Virus record (IMG/VR): IMGVR_UViG_3300033153_006492
Span: 1 to 64,000 of that record
From: a virus
Direction: 5' to 3' (one strand)
DNA: 64,000 bases
This document shows positions 37,029-46,168 of the stretch, one piece after another. The notes under the pieces are model-generated. The model did no database searches. It was given only the letters and a program-made list of their open reading frames with translations, and was not told the DNA's origin. The first letter of the stretch is position 1. Each line of letters starts with the position of its first letter. Both the position numbers and the translations under genes were made by a program.

Positions 37029-37577
37029 ATGGAAACAAAACACGGACTTAGCGAACAAGAAATTAAAGATGCATTTGATAAGATGTCTGAGCAGATTAAA
37101 ACTGCTGCAGCACGTCCTACAGGTGCATCTACTCCAGAATATACTCCTCCTATCATATCAAGATTTATGGATGATCAACCAATAGATGAACCAGATCCAC
37201 TCAGTTCAATCAATTCACAACCAACAGCGTCATTGAACGATAATCCTGTTCACCAAATTAATATAGAATATGGTTCACAGGCATTTGGTTCAACTATGCA
37301 TACTGGAACTAATTATTCAGGTCGTCCAGACATAGAAGATTATCGTTTGCGTACAATACGGAACGAAATTCAAGCACGACAATCTAAACAATCCAATATG
37401 GAACAAAATGAACTTAGAAACGTTAAAACTGTTAATCGTAGTGTACAAATTCTAAAGGTGGTAACAAACTTAAATAAGTTATTCTTATTCTGTATTACTA
37501 AAATCAAACATTTTTCTATCATTACATATAAAGGTTTTTATGGTTGGATAACATATGAAGAAATAACGAACAAATAA
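37029..37577 (+). CDS. Hypothetical protein, disordered middle (182 aa)
   Basis: Starts with a short helix, then ~100 residues rich in Ser, Pro, Gln and Asn, and a hydrophobic/basic C-terminal region (~140-180). No recognised motif. Upstream of the SPFH gene. Confidence 0.55.
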   Translation: METKHGLSEQEIKDAFDKMSEQIKTAAARPTGASTPEYTPPIISRFMDDQPIDEPDPLSSINSQPTASLNDNPVHQINIEYGSQAFGSTMHTGTNYSGRPDIEDYRLRTIRNEIQARQSKQSNMEQNELRNVKTVNRSVQILKVVTNLNKLFLFCITKIKHFSIITYKGFYGWITYEEITNK

Positions 37578-37593
37578 ATAGGAGGACAAGGCT

Positions 37594-37806
37594 ATGTATT
37601 CATTTTCAGGCTTTATGGTATTGTTGGTTTGTCTGGGTTTAGCGTATTATTATATCATGAAATGGTATGATATTAGGCAGGCAGAAATCGAAGAAAAGAT
37701 AAACGATGCTAAAGAAATTGGTGAATTAGATGACAAAGTTAAAAAGGTTAATGTTGATAAACTTAAAAAACAGAAAGGGAATATAAAGAAATTTGAAAAT
37801 AGTTAA
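37594..37806 (+). CDS. Single-pass membrane protein (70 aa)
   Basis: ATG after AGGAGGACAAGGCT. One N-terminal TM helix (~4-22), then a Lys/Glu-rich helical tail; a probable partner of the adjacent SPFH protein. Confidence 0.6.
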   Translation: MYSFSGFMVLLVCLGLAYYYIMKWYDIRQAEIEEKINDAKEIGELDDKVKKVNVDKLKKQKGNIKKFENS

Positions 37807-37841
37807 TTAATTATTCATTAAACAAAAAGGGAGGTCTTTTT

Positions 37842-39047
37842 ATGAAGATCAGTAAATCCAAAATTGGATTAGTTTTTATTGGAATAGCAATTGTTATAGT
37901 TGCTGTTTTATTCGGCCGGTTGGCTGAAACAAATGATGCAGGGTTTTTCCGGATTAAACAAGCGGCTTTTACAGGTGACATGACTGTAAGAATTTTACCT
38001 GGAATGTATGGACAATGGTTCGGGGATATTTTTATTTACAAAGAAGTGGCTACTATTGGTATTGGAGATCAAGAAGGTGAAGGTTCAGCAGATTTACCTG
38101 CTGTGAGGGTTATTTTTAATGATGGTTCTATGGCTGATATTAGTGCTTTAGTTCGTGTTCAATTACCTCGAACAGTGGAACAAATTAAAAACTTAAAGAA
38201 AGAATTTTCTGGCGGTTATGACCATTTCATCAGGTCAGGAGTTGTTCCTATTGTAGAAAATGCTATTAAATTATCTGCTAACTTACGTTCTGCACAAGAT
38301 GCTTATACTACATTAGCTTTATTCCAGCAAGCTATTGAAGATCAATTGCGTAATGGAATTTATGTTACGAAAAGTGATAAAGTTATAGTTACTCGTAGCA
38401 CAGGTGATACTGAGGAACAAAAAATTACTGCTGTGGTATATCATCCAATGGACAGCGATAAACTTGATGTTAATGGTCTTCCTTTAGCTGGAAAACCAAT
38501 GCGGATGCAAAATCGTTTTGCTGAACTTGGTTGTGAAGTTAAGGAATGTGTAATCAGCAAACCTCAATTTGATCCTAAAGTTGATGAAATGATTGCAGCT
38601 CGTAAAGACGAAGCGATGAAGACTGAATTAGCTAAACAAGAAGCTATTCGTGCGAAACAGGATGCTATTACAGCCGAAGAAAAAGGTAAGGCGAATGTAG
38701 CTACTGCTAAATACGAAAAGGAAGTTGAACTTGTTAAGGCTACGACTAAAGCTCGCGAAAAATTTGAAGTTGCGCAGTTTGGTGCAAAGGAAGCTCTTGA
38801 AGCAAAGAAAAAGAAGATTTCCATTGCTCAAGGTGTGAAACAAGAATTGCTTATTGCTGATGGATTGTCTGCTCGTGCAAAGTTTCAAATTGAAAAAGAT
38901 GTAGAACGCGACATTGGTGTGGCTCAACATATGTCTAAGTGGGTTGGACCTCAAATTGTTATGACTGGTGGTTCTGATGGTAAAGGTGGGTCTGGAATTG
39001 AAAATGCGTTAATGATTCAAATGATGAAAGAAATCATTAAAAAGTAG
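37842..39047 (+). CDS. SPFH/band-7 membrane protein (401 aa)
   Basis: An N-terminal TM helix (~8-26), an SPFH domain (~35-245), then an Ala/Lys/Glu-rich coiled coil (~255-345). This stomatin/prohibitin-like layout suggests ring assembly at the inner membrane. In phages such proteins may change membrane organisation or protect against proteases. Neighbouring small membrane genes may be partners. Ends in TAG, then a terminator. Confidence 0.75.
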   Translation: MKISKSKIGLVFIGIAIVIVAVLFGRLAETNDAGFFRIKQAAFTGDMTVRILPGMYGQWFGDIFIYKEVATIGIGDQEGEGSADLPAVRVIFNDGSMADISALVRVQLPRTVEQIKNLKKEFSGGYDHFIRSGVVPIVENAIKLSANLRSAQDAYTTLALFQQAIEDQLRNGIYVTKSDKVIVTRSTGDTEEQKITAVVYHPMDSDKLDVNGLPLAGKPMRMQNRFAELGCEVKECVISKPQFDPKVDEMIAARKDEAMKTELAKQEAIRAKQDAITAEEKGKANVATAKYEKEVELVKATTKAREKFEVAQFGAKEALEAKKKKISIAQGVKQELLIADGLSARAKFQIEKDVERDIGVAQHMSKWVGPQIVMTGGSDGKGGSGIENALMIQMMKEIIKK

Positions 39048-39062
39048 AAGATATTAATTCGT

Positions 39063-39090
39063 GGGGAGGGTGAAATTCCCTTCCCTTTAT
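39063..39090 (+). terminator. Probable terminator
   Basis: GGGGAGGG pairs with CCCTTCCC (one G:U), followed by TTTATTATT. The T-run is broken, so termination may be partial. Confidence 0.6.
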
Positions 39091-39106
39091 TATTATGAGG
39101 AAAGTT

Positions 39107-39274
39107 ATGAAAGAAGTTACAATATCTCTATATGTTAAATCTTTATTTTTTAAAATAGTAATGGCTATATTGATATTTGCTGTTGCTATGTTATTATATA
39201 GAATTTATTATCCTGTCGAAAAAGAAGAAACAATAATACAACGAACATATTTTGTGGATAGAGGAGAACATTAA
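39107..39274 (+). CDS. Single-pass membrane protein (55 aa)
   Basis: ATG after GAGGAAAGTT. One TM helix (~13-34) with a short polar tail. No family recognised. Stop abuts the next ATG. Confidence 0.6.
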   Translation: MKEVTISLYVKSLFFKIVMAILIFAVAMLLYRIYYPVEKEETIIQRTYFVDRGEH

Positions 39275-39622
39275 ATGCCAACTTTTGAAATTTTACGAGA
39301 CGATGATGTAGTTGTATTTCAAGAAGCATTAACTCGACAAGAATTAGAATCTGATTACTTATTAGAACTTCGTTCAGAAAATAAAGAAAATTCTTATACT
39401 GTATTTAAGCTGGACGATGATTTGGTTCGAATAGGAACATCGAAAAACTATATTCCATATTCAGAAGATAAGGATATTCCTATAAAATCTGTTTTTCATA
39501 ATAATCTTTTTTCAGATTTATTAAACACATTTAATATGAGGGGATTACATGGATTATCTGGATTATCTGATGGTGAATTACCTGAATTGATTGATGAATT
39601 TGGAGGAGATGAAGATGAGTAA
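39275..39622 (+). CDS. Hypothetical acidic protein (115 aa)
   Basis: Starts right after the previous stop with GAGGAG inside that gene. Acidic with an alpha/beta pattern; C-terminal 'LSGLSDGELPELIDEFGG'. No recognised domain. Confidence 0.55.
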   Translation: MPTFEILRDDDVVVFQEALTRQELESDYLLELRSENKENSYTVFKLDDDLVRIGTSKNYIPYSEDKDIPIKSVFHNNLFSDLLNTFNMRGLHGLSGLSDGELPELIDEFGGDEDE

Positions 39623-40097
39623 TGGTATTATAGAAGTTAAGAAAAAGAAATCATTCCGTCAATCTACAGATAAATATGTTTTTTGTAGGAAATGCGGAAT
39701 TAAAGAAGTTAAAATATCAGAAGAAGCCATTAGTGGAATTTGTTGGTTGTGTGTATTAAAAGGAGTTGACCCTCCAATTCAACTTATGTTAGAGCGAAAG
39801 AGACTTGAACGAGAAAAACATCCACCTAAACAACGTGGTTGGCAGTTTATGAAGGAATATGTTGATGAAGAAGGGAATGTGTATCATAAGGGAGTAGAAC
39901 AGCCTGATTTGAAGGACACATTACCGTCGACACCAAAAAAAGAATCAAAGAAGAAGTCCTTTGAAGAAAAACAAATTCACGAAGAAAAGAAACATTCCAA
40001 GTTAATCAAACGTTTTGAGAAGGCGAAAAAAGAAAAAAAGAAAAAGCAAAAAAATAAATTTACGAATAAACCGTTACGAACAAGAAACAAAAAATAG
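39615..40097 (+). CDS. Zinc-finger protein with Lys-rich tail (160 aa)
   Basis: Start at 39615 after GGAGGAGATGAAG. CRKC (~18-21) and CWLC (~36-39) make a four-Cys zinc site; the last ~50 residues are extremely Lys-rich, suggesting nucleic-acid binding. Ends in TAG immediately before the nicotinamidase. Confidence 0.65.
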   Translation: MSNGIIEVKKKKSFRQSTDKYVFCRKCGIKEVKISEEAISGICWLCVLKGVDPPIQLMLERKRLEREKHPPKQRGWQFMKEYVDEEGNVYHKGVEQPDLKDTLPSTPKKESKKKSFEEKQIHEEKKHSKLIKRFEKAKKEKKKKQKNKFTNKPLRTRNKK

Positions 40098-40107
40098 GAG
40101 GTGTATT

Positions 40108-40867
40108 ATGAATGTACATTTATTAATTATCGATCCACAGAATGATTTTAGTAATCCACAAGGTTCATTATTTGTTCCTGGTGCTGATGATGATATGAAA
40201 CGTTTAGCGACAATGCGTTACGCTTGATTCACATCGTACCGTTGATATTGCTCACCCTGTTTTCTGGAAAGATTCAGCTGGGAAACATCCAAATCCTTTC
40301 ACAATCATAACGTTACAAGATGTAGAAAATGGAACATGGCAAGCTACGAATCCTGGATTCTCTGCTCGTGCATTAGATTATGTGAAACAATTGGAAACCA
40401 ATGGTCGTTATCCATTGTGTATTTGGCCTGAACATTGTATAATTGGTACCTGGGGTCATTCAATTTATCCTGAACTTTCTGATTCTTTACTTGATTGGGA
40501 ACGTGACAGATTTGCGATTGTTGATTATGTAACAAAGGGTAGCAACGTATTTACTGAACATTATTCTGCTGTTCAAGCTGATGTACCTGATCAGGCTGAT
40601 CCTTCAACGATGTTAAACAGTCGTTTGATTGATATTTTACAGGATGCTGATTTGGTTGCTATTACAGGTGAAGCATTGAGTCATTGTGTGGCTAACACAG
40701 TTGGCGACATCATTGATAATTTTGGTGCTGAAAATGTTAAGAAACTTGTTTTGTTGGAAGATACGACAAGCAACGTCACTGGATTTGAAAATCTTGGTGA
40801 AAATTTTGTAAAGGATGCTGTTGCTAAGGGAATGCAGGTTTCTACATCTACGGATTTTTTGAAATAA
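40108..40867 (+). pseudogene. pncA: Nicotinamidase, frame-disrupted
   Basis: Frame 1 (40108-40227) gives the start of PncA, with the catalytic Asp in 'LLIIDPQNDF'. It ends at TGA within about 39 codons. The rest continues in another frame from 'TLDSHRTVDIAHPVFW' (metal-binding region) through 'LCIWPEHCIIGTWGH' to 'SHCVANTV' (catalytic Cys) and stops at 40867. About a dozen residues expected between 'LATM' and 'TLDSH' are missing. So a deletion of ~37 bp (not a multiple of three) rather than a single-base slip seems likely, unless the assembly is wrong. Confidence 0.8.
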
Positions 40868-40881
40868 ATGGAGAATAAACA

Positions 40882-41112
40882 ATGTCAGATTATCTTAACT
40901 ATGTACCGGGACTTCCGATAAAATGTAATAGTCCATCACGCGATCCGCAACAATCACAGATACCGCATATTGTAGGTGTTATTAATATTATTACGGGTGA
41001 TGATGGAAAACAACGGTATGTTGGTGATACATATGAAGTAAATGAAGAATATTATTCAGAATATTCATATTTGATAAAATTATTTATGAAAGAACATGGA
41101 TTAATTAAATGA
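40882..41112 (+). CDS. Hypothetical protein (76 aa)
   Basis: ATG after AATGGAGAATAAACA. Small protein with beta segments, no recognised motif; leads into the vWA/PP2C/kinase group. Confidence 0.6.
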   Translation: MSDYLNYVPGLPIKCNSPSRDPQQSQIPHIVGVINIITGDDGKQRYVGDTYEVNEEYYSEYSYLIKLFMKEHGLIK

Positions 41113-41124
41113 GGAGGATAAGTT

Positions 41125-41862
41125 ATGCCTTTATTAATGGATGAAACTCAGGAACAAATAAAATCCGGCTCGAATTATAAGTTCAGTGCGGTGAAATTAG
41201 ATTCACTTGGAGCCAGTGAATATACATTGGTTACAATTGTCGTAGACCGTTCGTCTTCTCTATATGGTTATGACAGGGATCTTGAAAAGATGATTAAAGA
41301 ATCAGTAGATTCATGTAAAAAAAGTGGTCGTGTGGAAAATCTTCTTATTAGATTAGTATCATTTAATCAGCAGGAATCTGAAGAACATGGATTTAAGTTA
41401 TTGAATACGATTGATTTAGTTGATTATGATAACTTAATTAAAACATCTGGTTCAACTCGTTTGTTTGATTCGGCATATCATGCTATTGAAGCGACAGCCG
41501 AATATGCAAAGATTATGGCTAAACAGGATTATTTCTCTAATGCCATTATATTTGTTATAACTGATGGTGATGATAATTCGTCAACATATGGGCCTGGACA
41601 AATAAAGACGCTTCTTGAAAAGGTTCGTCAATCAGAGGATTTGGAATCTATTGCTGTTGTACTTGTTGGTATGAATGGAGAAGCATATGTTCAACAATAT
41701 CTTGACGACTTCAAAAAGGATGCTGAACTTGATGAATATATTGATATGGGTGATGTATCGGCTTCTAAACTTGCCAAACTTGCCGGTTATATTAGTAGAA
41801 GTATAAGTTCAACTTCTCAGGCACTTGGTGGTGGTGGAAAATCAACATCATTGTCATTTTAA
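41125..41862 (+). CDS. vWA-domain protein, TerY-like (245 aa)
   Basis: A single von Willebrand A domain with intact MIDAS DRSSS (41-45) and 'TDGDDNSS' as the second metal loop. It ends in a Gly/Ser-rich tail. Together with PP2C and kinase genes it forms a vWA-PP2C-kinase group like the TerY-phosphorylation triad of chemical-stress and defence loci. ATG after GAGGAGGATAAGTT. Confidence 0.85.
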   Translation: MPLLMDETQEQIKSGSNYKFSAVKLDSLGASEYTLVTIVVDRSSSLYGYDRDLEKMIKESVDSCKKSGRVENLLIRLVSFNQQESEEHGFKLLNTIDLVDYDNLIKTSGSTRLFDSAYHAIEATAEYAKIMAKQDYFSNAIIFVITDGDDNSSTYGPGQIKTLLEKVRQSEDLESIAVVLVGMNGEAYVQQYLDDFKKDAELDEYIDMGDVSASKLAKLAGYISRSISSTSQALGGGGKSTSLSF

Positions 41863-41874
41863 GGAGGTTAAAAA

Positions 41875-42231
41875 ATGGGATGTTTTAGTTATGTGTGCCA
41901 AATATGTGGAGACCCAGTAAATTCTGATAGTTTTTCTGGTGAACATGTTAAGTTATTTCTGTTAAAAGAGGGAAAGGTCATTGAAAAACTAAGTGGACAA
42001 TATGATAGTTACGGTAGAGTATTTGATGAAAATATGAAATCTATTGAATGGAAAATGGATTGGACTGATGTATGTGATTTAGAATTTAGCAAAGATAAAT
42101 CAAATGGTATCGCTGCTATTCATACAGATTGTTTTGATGGTACTATTCCAATAGAAAGATCAGAATCCGATCCTGATCAGGGATGGGGCGAATATAAACA
42201 TTCTACGGATGGTACAAATAACGAAGGGTGA
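41875..42231 (+). CDS. Cys-containing protein in vWA/PP2C group (118 aa)
   Basis: ATG after AAGGAGGTTAAAAA. Starts with CxxC ('CQICGD') and one more Cys and His pair near the end, so metal binding is possible. Its place between vWA and PP2C genes suggests a partner in the same system. Confidence 0.6.
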   Translation: MGCFSYVCQICGDPVNSDSFSGEHVKLFLLKEGKVIEKLSGQYDSYGRVFDENMKSIEWKMDWTDVCDLEFSKDKSNGIAAIHTDCFDGTIPIERSESDPDQGWGEYKHSTDGTNNEG

Positions 42232-42235
42232 ATAT

Positions 42236-43039
42236 ATGAATTCAGATAGTCATTTCTTAATAGGGCATAGTCATAATGTATGTGAAGATTATGCCCTTTC
42301 AGGTAAACATGATGATTTACATTATGCTATTGTATCAGATGGTTGTTCGGCGTCAAAGGATGTAGATATTGGTGCTCGAATTTTAGCGAAGACGGCTGAA
42401 TCTGTTATTAAAGCTGTGTATACACATCCGTATCAACCTCATTACTATTGGAATATCATAGGTAGCATGATTATATCAAATGCTCAGAGGACTATTCGTA
42501 GTCTCGGGATAGCAGATACAGCACTTGATGCTACGTTATTATTTGCAGTTGGATATGAAGATAGAGAATCTTTTTCTCTCTTTGCTTATGGTGATGGTTC
42601 ATTTTCGTATTATGACATTGATAATAAATTACATATCATTGATATTGAATATGAAAGTGGTGCTCCATATTATCTGTCTTATCGGCTCGACAAACAAAGA
42701 CAAGAGGGTTACCGTGAGAATTTTCCTGGGAAAGTTAATATAAATCATTATTATGAAAATGATGATGGAAAATTAGATATTAAGGTTGGAAGTGTTGAAC
42801 ATTATGATTTTGAATTTTGTTTAGATGTTCCAGTTGGGTCATATATATCTGTTTTTTCAGATGGAACACACACATTTTCTGGATTAAAATTTACTGAAAC
42901 AGCGAAAGAATTTATGAACTTCAAAAATCACACAGGTGATTTTGTAAAACGGCGAATGAATGTTATTAAACGACGATGTGATAAAGAAGGGATTAAATAT
43001 TCTGACGATGTTTCAATGGCAAGTATTTATGTAGGATAG
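42236..43039 (+). CDS. PP2C-like protein phosphatase (267 aa)
   Basis: Start at 42236 after GAAGGGTGAATAT. 'EDYAL' (E17-D18), 'VSDGCSAS' (D35-G36) and a C-terminal 'YSDDVSMAS' are the PP2C metal-binding motifs. The size is typical. It presumably opposes the kinase encoded two genes later. Confidence 0.85.
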   Translation: MNSDSHFLIGHSHNVCEDYALSGKHDDLHYAIVSDGCSASKDVDIGARILAKTAESVIKAVYTHPYQPHYYWNIIGSMIISNAQRTIRSLGIADTALDATLLFAVGYEDRESFSLFAYGDGSFSYYDIDNKLHIIDIEYESGAPYYLSYRLDKQRQEGYRENFPGKVNINHYYENDDGKLDIKVGSVEHYDFEFCLDVPVGSYISVFSDGTHTFSGLKFTETAKEFMNFKNHTGDFVKRRMNVIKRRCDKEGIKYSDDVSMASIYVG

Positions 43040-43043
43040 TATT

Positions 43044-43253
43044 ATGAATAAAAATAAAAAAATAGTTTTATATCCAATCGAAGTACCAAAAGGAATGTAT
43101 TGTATGGAACATAAAGCACCATTTGCTATATGTGAACATTTGGATAATGAAGGTGGTGTTTCAATATGTAATCTCAATTTTCCATTTCTTAATGATACTG
43201 AATATGGAATTACAAAATCTCCCATTTGTGTGAATTTAAAGGATAAAAAATGA
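43044..43253 (+). CDS. Small Cys/His protein (69 aa)
   Basis: No strong ribosome binding site; the start lies 2 nt after the PP2C stop, so translation is probably coupled. Has several Cys and His residues ('YCMEHKAPFAICEHL') that could bind metal. Overlaps the kinase start by 4 nt. Confidence 0.6.
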   Translation: MNKNKKIVLYPIEVPKGMYCMEHKAPFAICEHLDNEGGVSICNLNFPFLNDTEYGITKSPICVNLKDKK

Positions 43254-44947
43254 AAAAACAAGTTCATATCGAAAATGTTGGGAATGTAGCTCTTACTGAT
43301 AAAAATTATATTGGTGCTGGTGGTGAAGCGTCTGTTTATCAGTCCGGTAAATTGGCTGTAAAGATTTATCATGATTCAGTCAAAGCAATACCTAAAGATA
43401 AAATGTTAGAACTTGGGAAGATACAGGCTGTTAATGTTCTAAAACCATTGCATGTAGTTTACGACTTAAAGAATAAAGATGTAATTGGATATGCTATGCA
43501 GTATATAAAAAACACTGAAGCATTATGTAAATTATTTACAAAGTCATTTAAGCAACAACATAATTTAACTCCACAAATTATTATGGGGTTGATTCAAAAG
43601 ATGCAAGAAACTGTTGCTCAAGTTCATTATGATGATTGTCTTATTGTAGATTTGAATGAAATGAATTTATTGACTTCAAATGATTTTAAGATACCATATT
43701 TTATAGATACAGACAGTTATCAAACTCCAAACTATAAAGCTACGGCTATAATGGATTCGATTAGAGATAGAACGACTTCACATGGTTCATTTAGTAATTT
43801 AACTGATTGGTATGCTTTTGCTATCATTGCTTTTCAGTTATATATTGGTATTCATCCTTACAAGGGTAAACATCCAAACTATAAGCCGAATCAATGGCAA
43901 CAGCGAATGGACGATGGAATATCTGTTTTTGATAAAGCAGTATCTCTTCCACCAGTGTGTAATGATTTCAGTGTTATTCCGCATCGCCATCGTACATGGA
44001 TGGAAGATTTATTTTTACATAACAATAGAAGTGAACCACCTCAAATTAGTGTCAGTGCTCCAATAGCATTTGTTCCTAAGATAGTTATCATTAATTCATC
44101 TGATACAGTAAATGTTGATTTAGTTGTAGATTTGGATTCAAAGAAATATGGTATTCAAAGTGTGTATAGTTTTATGGGTACAAAGTATTATCTTACTAAC
44201 GACTCTATTTACAAAAATAATAAATTGGTGGTTACAAGAGGATTTCGTTCATACGATAAAATTTTATTATGCGAAACGAATGCTATGACTCCTGTCATAT
44301 GTAAATTAATACATAAGACATTAACATTTGAAAGTGGTAGAGATGAAATAGGGAAACTTCAAACCGATGGTATGATGTATAAGCATGGAAAAATTTATAC
44401 AATGTCTGGTGGTAATTTATATAGAAATTCATTTCGTGAGATTAATAATAAGACATTGCATCAAATAGATTTTATTTCTCAAGTAAGCGAACATTCATCA
44501 AGAATGTTTGAAGGATTTGTATATCAAGATTTATTAGGTAAGCCATATTTTACCATTCCACTTGACGACAAATGTAAAAATTATTACATAAAGGAATTAG
44601 AAGGACATAGAATACTGGATGCTAAGGTGGAACGTAATGTATGTGTGGTAATGGCAGAACGTAAAGGGAAGTATCACAGATTTGTAATTATATTTGATTA
44701 CGACAAAGATACATATAATGTAAGAAAAACAGAAGATGTGTCGTATGATACGGTTAATTTTACTGTCATACAAAAAGGAGTTTGTATTTTGGCTATTGAA
44801 AACAAACAGGCTGAACTATTTATAGATAATGTAAAAATTAAAGTCATTGATAATACTCCATTTGACACATCAACGAAATTGATAAGTTTTGATAATGGTG
44901 TTTATTTTATTCATGACGATAAATTATTTGCAATTACAATGAAATAA
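43250..44947 (+). CDS. Protein kinase-like with beta-propeller tail (565 aa)
   Basis: A Gly-rich loop (22-30, 'GAGGEASVY') and VAIK-type Lys ('AVKIY', K38) start the kinase domain. A catalytic-loop-like 'IVDLNEMNLL' and a DFG-like 'FIDTDSYQ' follow, then 'DWYAFAIIAFQLYIG' as in Hanks-type kinases. The C-terminal ~270 residues show repeated beta segments, propeller-like. It completes the vWA/PP2C/kinase group. The substrate is unknown. Confidence 0.85.
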   Translation: MKKQVHIENVGNVALTDKNYIGAGGEASVYQSGKLAVKIYHDSVKAIPKDKMLELGKIQAVNVLKPLHVVYDLKNKDVIGYAMQYIKNTEALCKLFTKSFKQQHNLTPQIIMGLIQKMQETVAQVHYDDCLIVDLNEMNLLTSNDFKIPYFIDTDSYQTPNYKATAIMDSIRDRTTSHGSFSNLTDWYAFAIIAFQLYIGIHPYKGKHPNYKPNQWQQRMDDGISVFDKAVSLPPVCNDFSVIPHRHRTWMEDLFLHNNRSEPPQISVSAPIAFVPKIVIINSSDTVNVDLVVDLDSKKYGIQSVYSFMGTKYYLTNDSIYKNNKLVVTRGFRSYDKILLCETNAMTPVICKLIHKTLTFESGRDEIGKLQTDGMMYKHGKIYTMSGGNLYRNSFREINNKTLHQIDFISQVSEHSSRMFEGFVYQDLLGKPYFTIPLDDKCKNYYIKELEGHRILDAKVERNVCVVMAERKGKYHRFVIIFDYDKDTYNVRKTEDVSYDTVNFTVIQKGVCILAIENKQAELFIDNVKIKVIDNTPFDTSTKLISFDNGVYFIHDDKLFAITMK

Positions 44948-44990
44948 ATACTCACCTGCCATTCGTAAGATGTAAGAGCCGAAGCGAGAT

Positions 44991-45018
44991 GGCTCCGCCT
45001 TTGAGCGGAGCTTTTTTA
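44991..45018 (+). terminator. Rho-independent terminator
   Basis: GCTCCGC/GCGGAGC stem followed by TTTTTT. A second stem GAGCC/GGCTC overlaps its 5' side (44976-44995), so an alternative fold is possible. Confidence 0.88.
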
Positions 45019-45019
45019 T

Positions 45020-45048
45020 TTGACAAGCATATTTAATTTGTGTATATT
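45020..45048 (+). promoter_or_regulatory. Early-type promoter TTGACA-N17-TATATT
   Basis: TTGACA (45020-45025), 17-bp spacer, TATATT (45043-45048), then CTGG. Drives the deformylase gene. Confidence 0.85.
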
Positions 45049-45074
45049 CTGGTATTAAAAAATAAAAGGAAATA

Positions 45075-45704
45075 ATGATAATACAAGATGAAAAATTTTT
45101 ACGACAAATAAGCGTACCCGCGACATTAGATGAAGCGAAAGAAATAGCTGAAAAATTATTTGTAGAATTATTACAATGTAAGGATACTGACGTTGGTTTA
45201 GCTGCTCCTCAGATTGGGATATTGAAACAAGTTTGTGTTATTAGAGCGATGAAACCGATAGTATTAGTTAATCCTCGTATTGTTAGTGCCGAAGGTGAAA
45301 CATGGTATCAGGAAGGGTGTTTATCCTTCCCAGGAGCGTCCGTGAGGACACGTAGGCACACCGATATAGTTGTGAAGGTAGATTATTTAGGCGTTGGTAC
45401 AGAGGTCATACAGGAATGGAAAGAAGATGTAGAATTAGCATTTTCTGGTGATGGATTTCATCAAATTGAAGAAGATATGGCTTTACTTGAATGTGTAGCC
45501 GTGCAGCATGAAGTGGATCATTTATCAGGAGTTTTATTTTTTGATAGAGAATGGAAGAATGAACCTGTGAAGGCGAAAAAGAAATATAGTCCAAATGAAA
45601 GAATTGATATTATTCATCTTGGAACAAAAGATAGACTTGAGCGTATAAAATATAAAAAGTACGTTAAAGATTACGAACCAGGAGGGTGGAAAATAGATGG
45701 ATAG
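45075..45704 (+). CDS. def: Peptide deformylase (209 aa)
   Basis: All three active-site motifs are present: GLAAPQIG (41-48), EGCLS (80-84, metal ligand C82) and HEVDH (145-149, two His ligands and Glu). It removes the N-formyl group from nascent proteins. A ~30-residue insertion lies between motifs 2 and 3 and a ~40-residue basic tail follows motif 3. It fits the phage's initiator tRNA and its other translation genes. Ends in TAG. Confidence 0.95.
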   Translation: MIIQDEKFLRQISVPATLDEAKEIAEKLFVELLQCKDTDVGLAAPQIGILKQVCVIRAMKPIVLVNPRIVSAEGETWYQEGCLSFPGASVRTRRHTDIVVKVDYLGVGTEVIQEWKEDVELAFSGDGFHQIEEDMALLECVAVQHEVDHLSGVLFFDREWKNEPVKAKKKYSPNERIDIIHLGTKDRLERIKYKKYVKDYEPGGWKIDG

Positions 45705-46026
45705 GATAATTTACGAATATGATTTCGATGATGAATTTGGTCACTTGGATGAATTGGATGAAGAAAGAGAACCAACCAGAATTATATATGAATATGAAAA
45801 TGATTTTAACATATTTGAATTTAAGTTATTATGTATTAAATTGGCTGGGAGTATTGGATACAGTCCAGATTCAATCAATGAAGCGTTTGGGAAGGATTCA
45901 CTTCCGTTAGAAAAGGAAGCATTACGACAAGCTCAAATAAAAGATTTAATATGGAACACAACTTGGCCGGAGGAGAAGTCTGGTATACCATTACATAGAT
46001 CAGCGAGCGAAGATGAGCGAAGATGA
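45697..46026 (+). CDS. Acidic hypothetical protein (109 aa)
   Basis: Overlaps the deformylase stop by 8 nt with GGAGGG inside that gene. Very acidic N-terminus and a helical middle; no recognised domain. Confidence 0.6.
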   Translation: MDRIIYEYDFDDEFGHLDELDEEREPTRIIYEYENDFNIFEFKLLCIKLAGSIGYSPDSINEAFGKDSLPLEKEALRQAQIKDLIWNTTWPEEKSGIPLHRSASEDERR

Positions 46027-46043
46027 AGGTGTTTAATTTAATT

Positions 46044-46056
46044 TTATATATTTATA
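46044..46056 (+). promoter_or_regulatory. Candidate late promoter TTATATATTTATA
   Basis: Exact match to the shared 13-mer, 113 nt upstream of the tmRNA 5' end; the leader would be removed during maturation. Confidence 0.55.
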
Positions 46057-46168
46057 TGTGTTCTTTGAAATAATTTGTGTTGAATATAAAGCCTTAAAAC
46101 ATAACAGAAAGGTTTTGAGTTATGCTAATGCCGATGTGCAGGTATCCTTATTTAACACACAACTTTAT

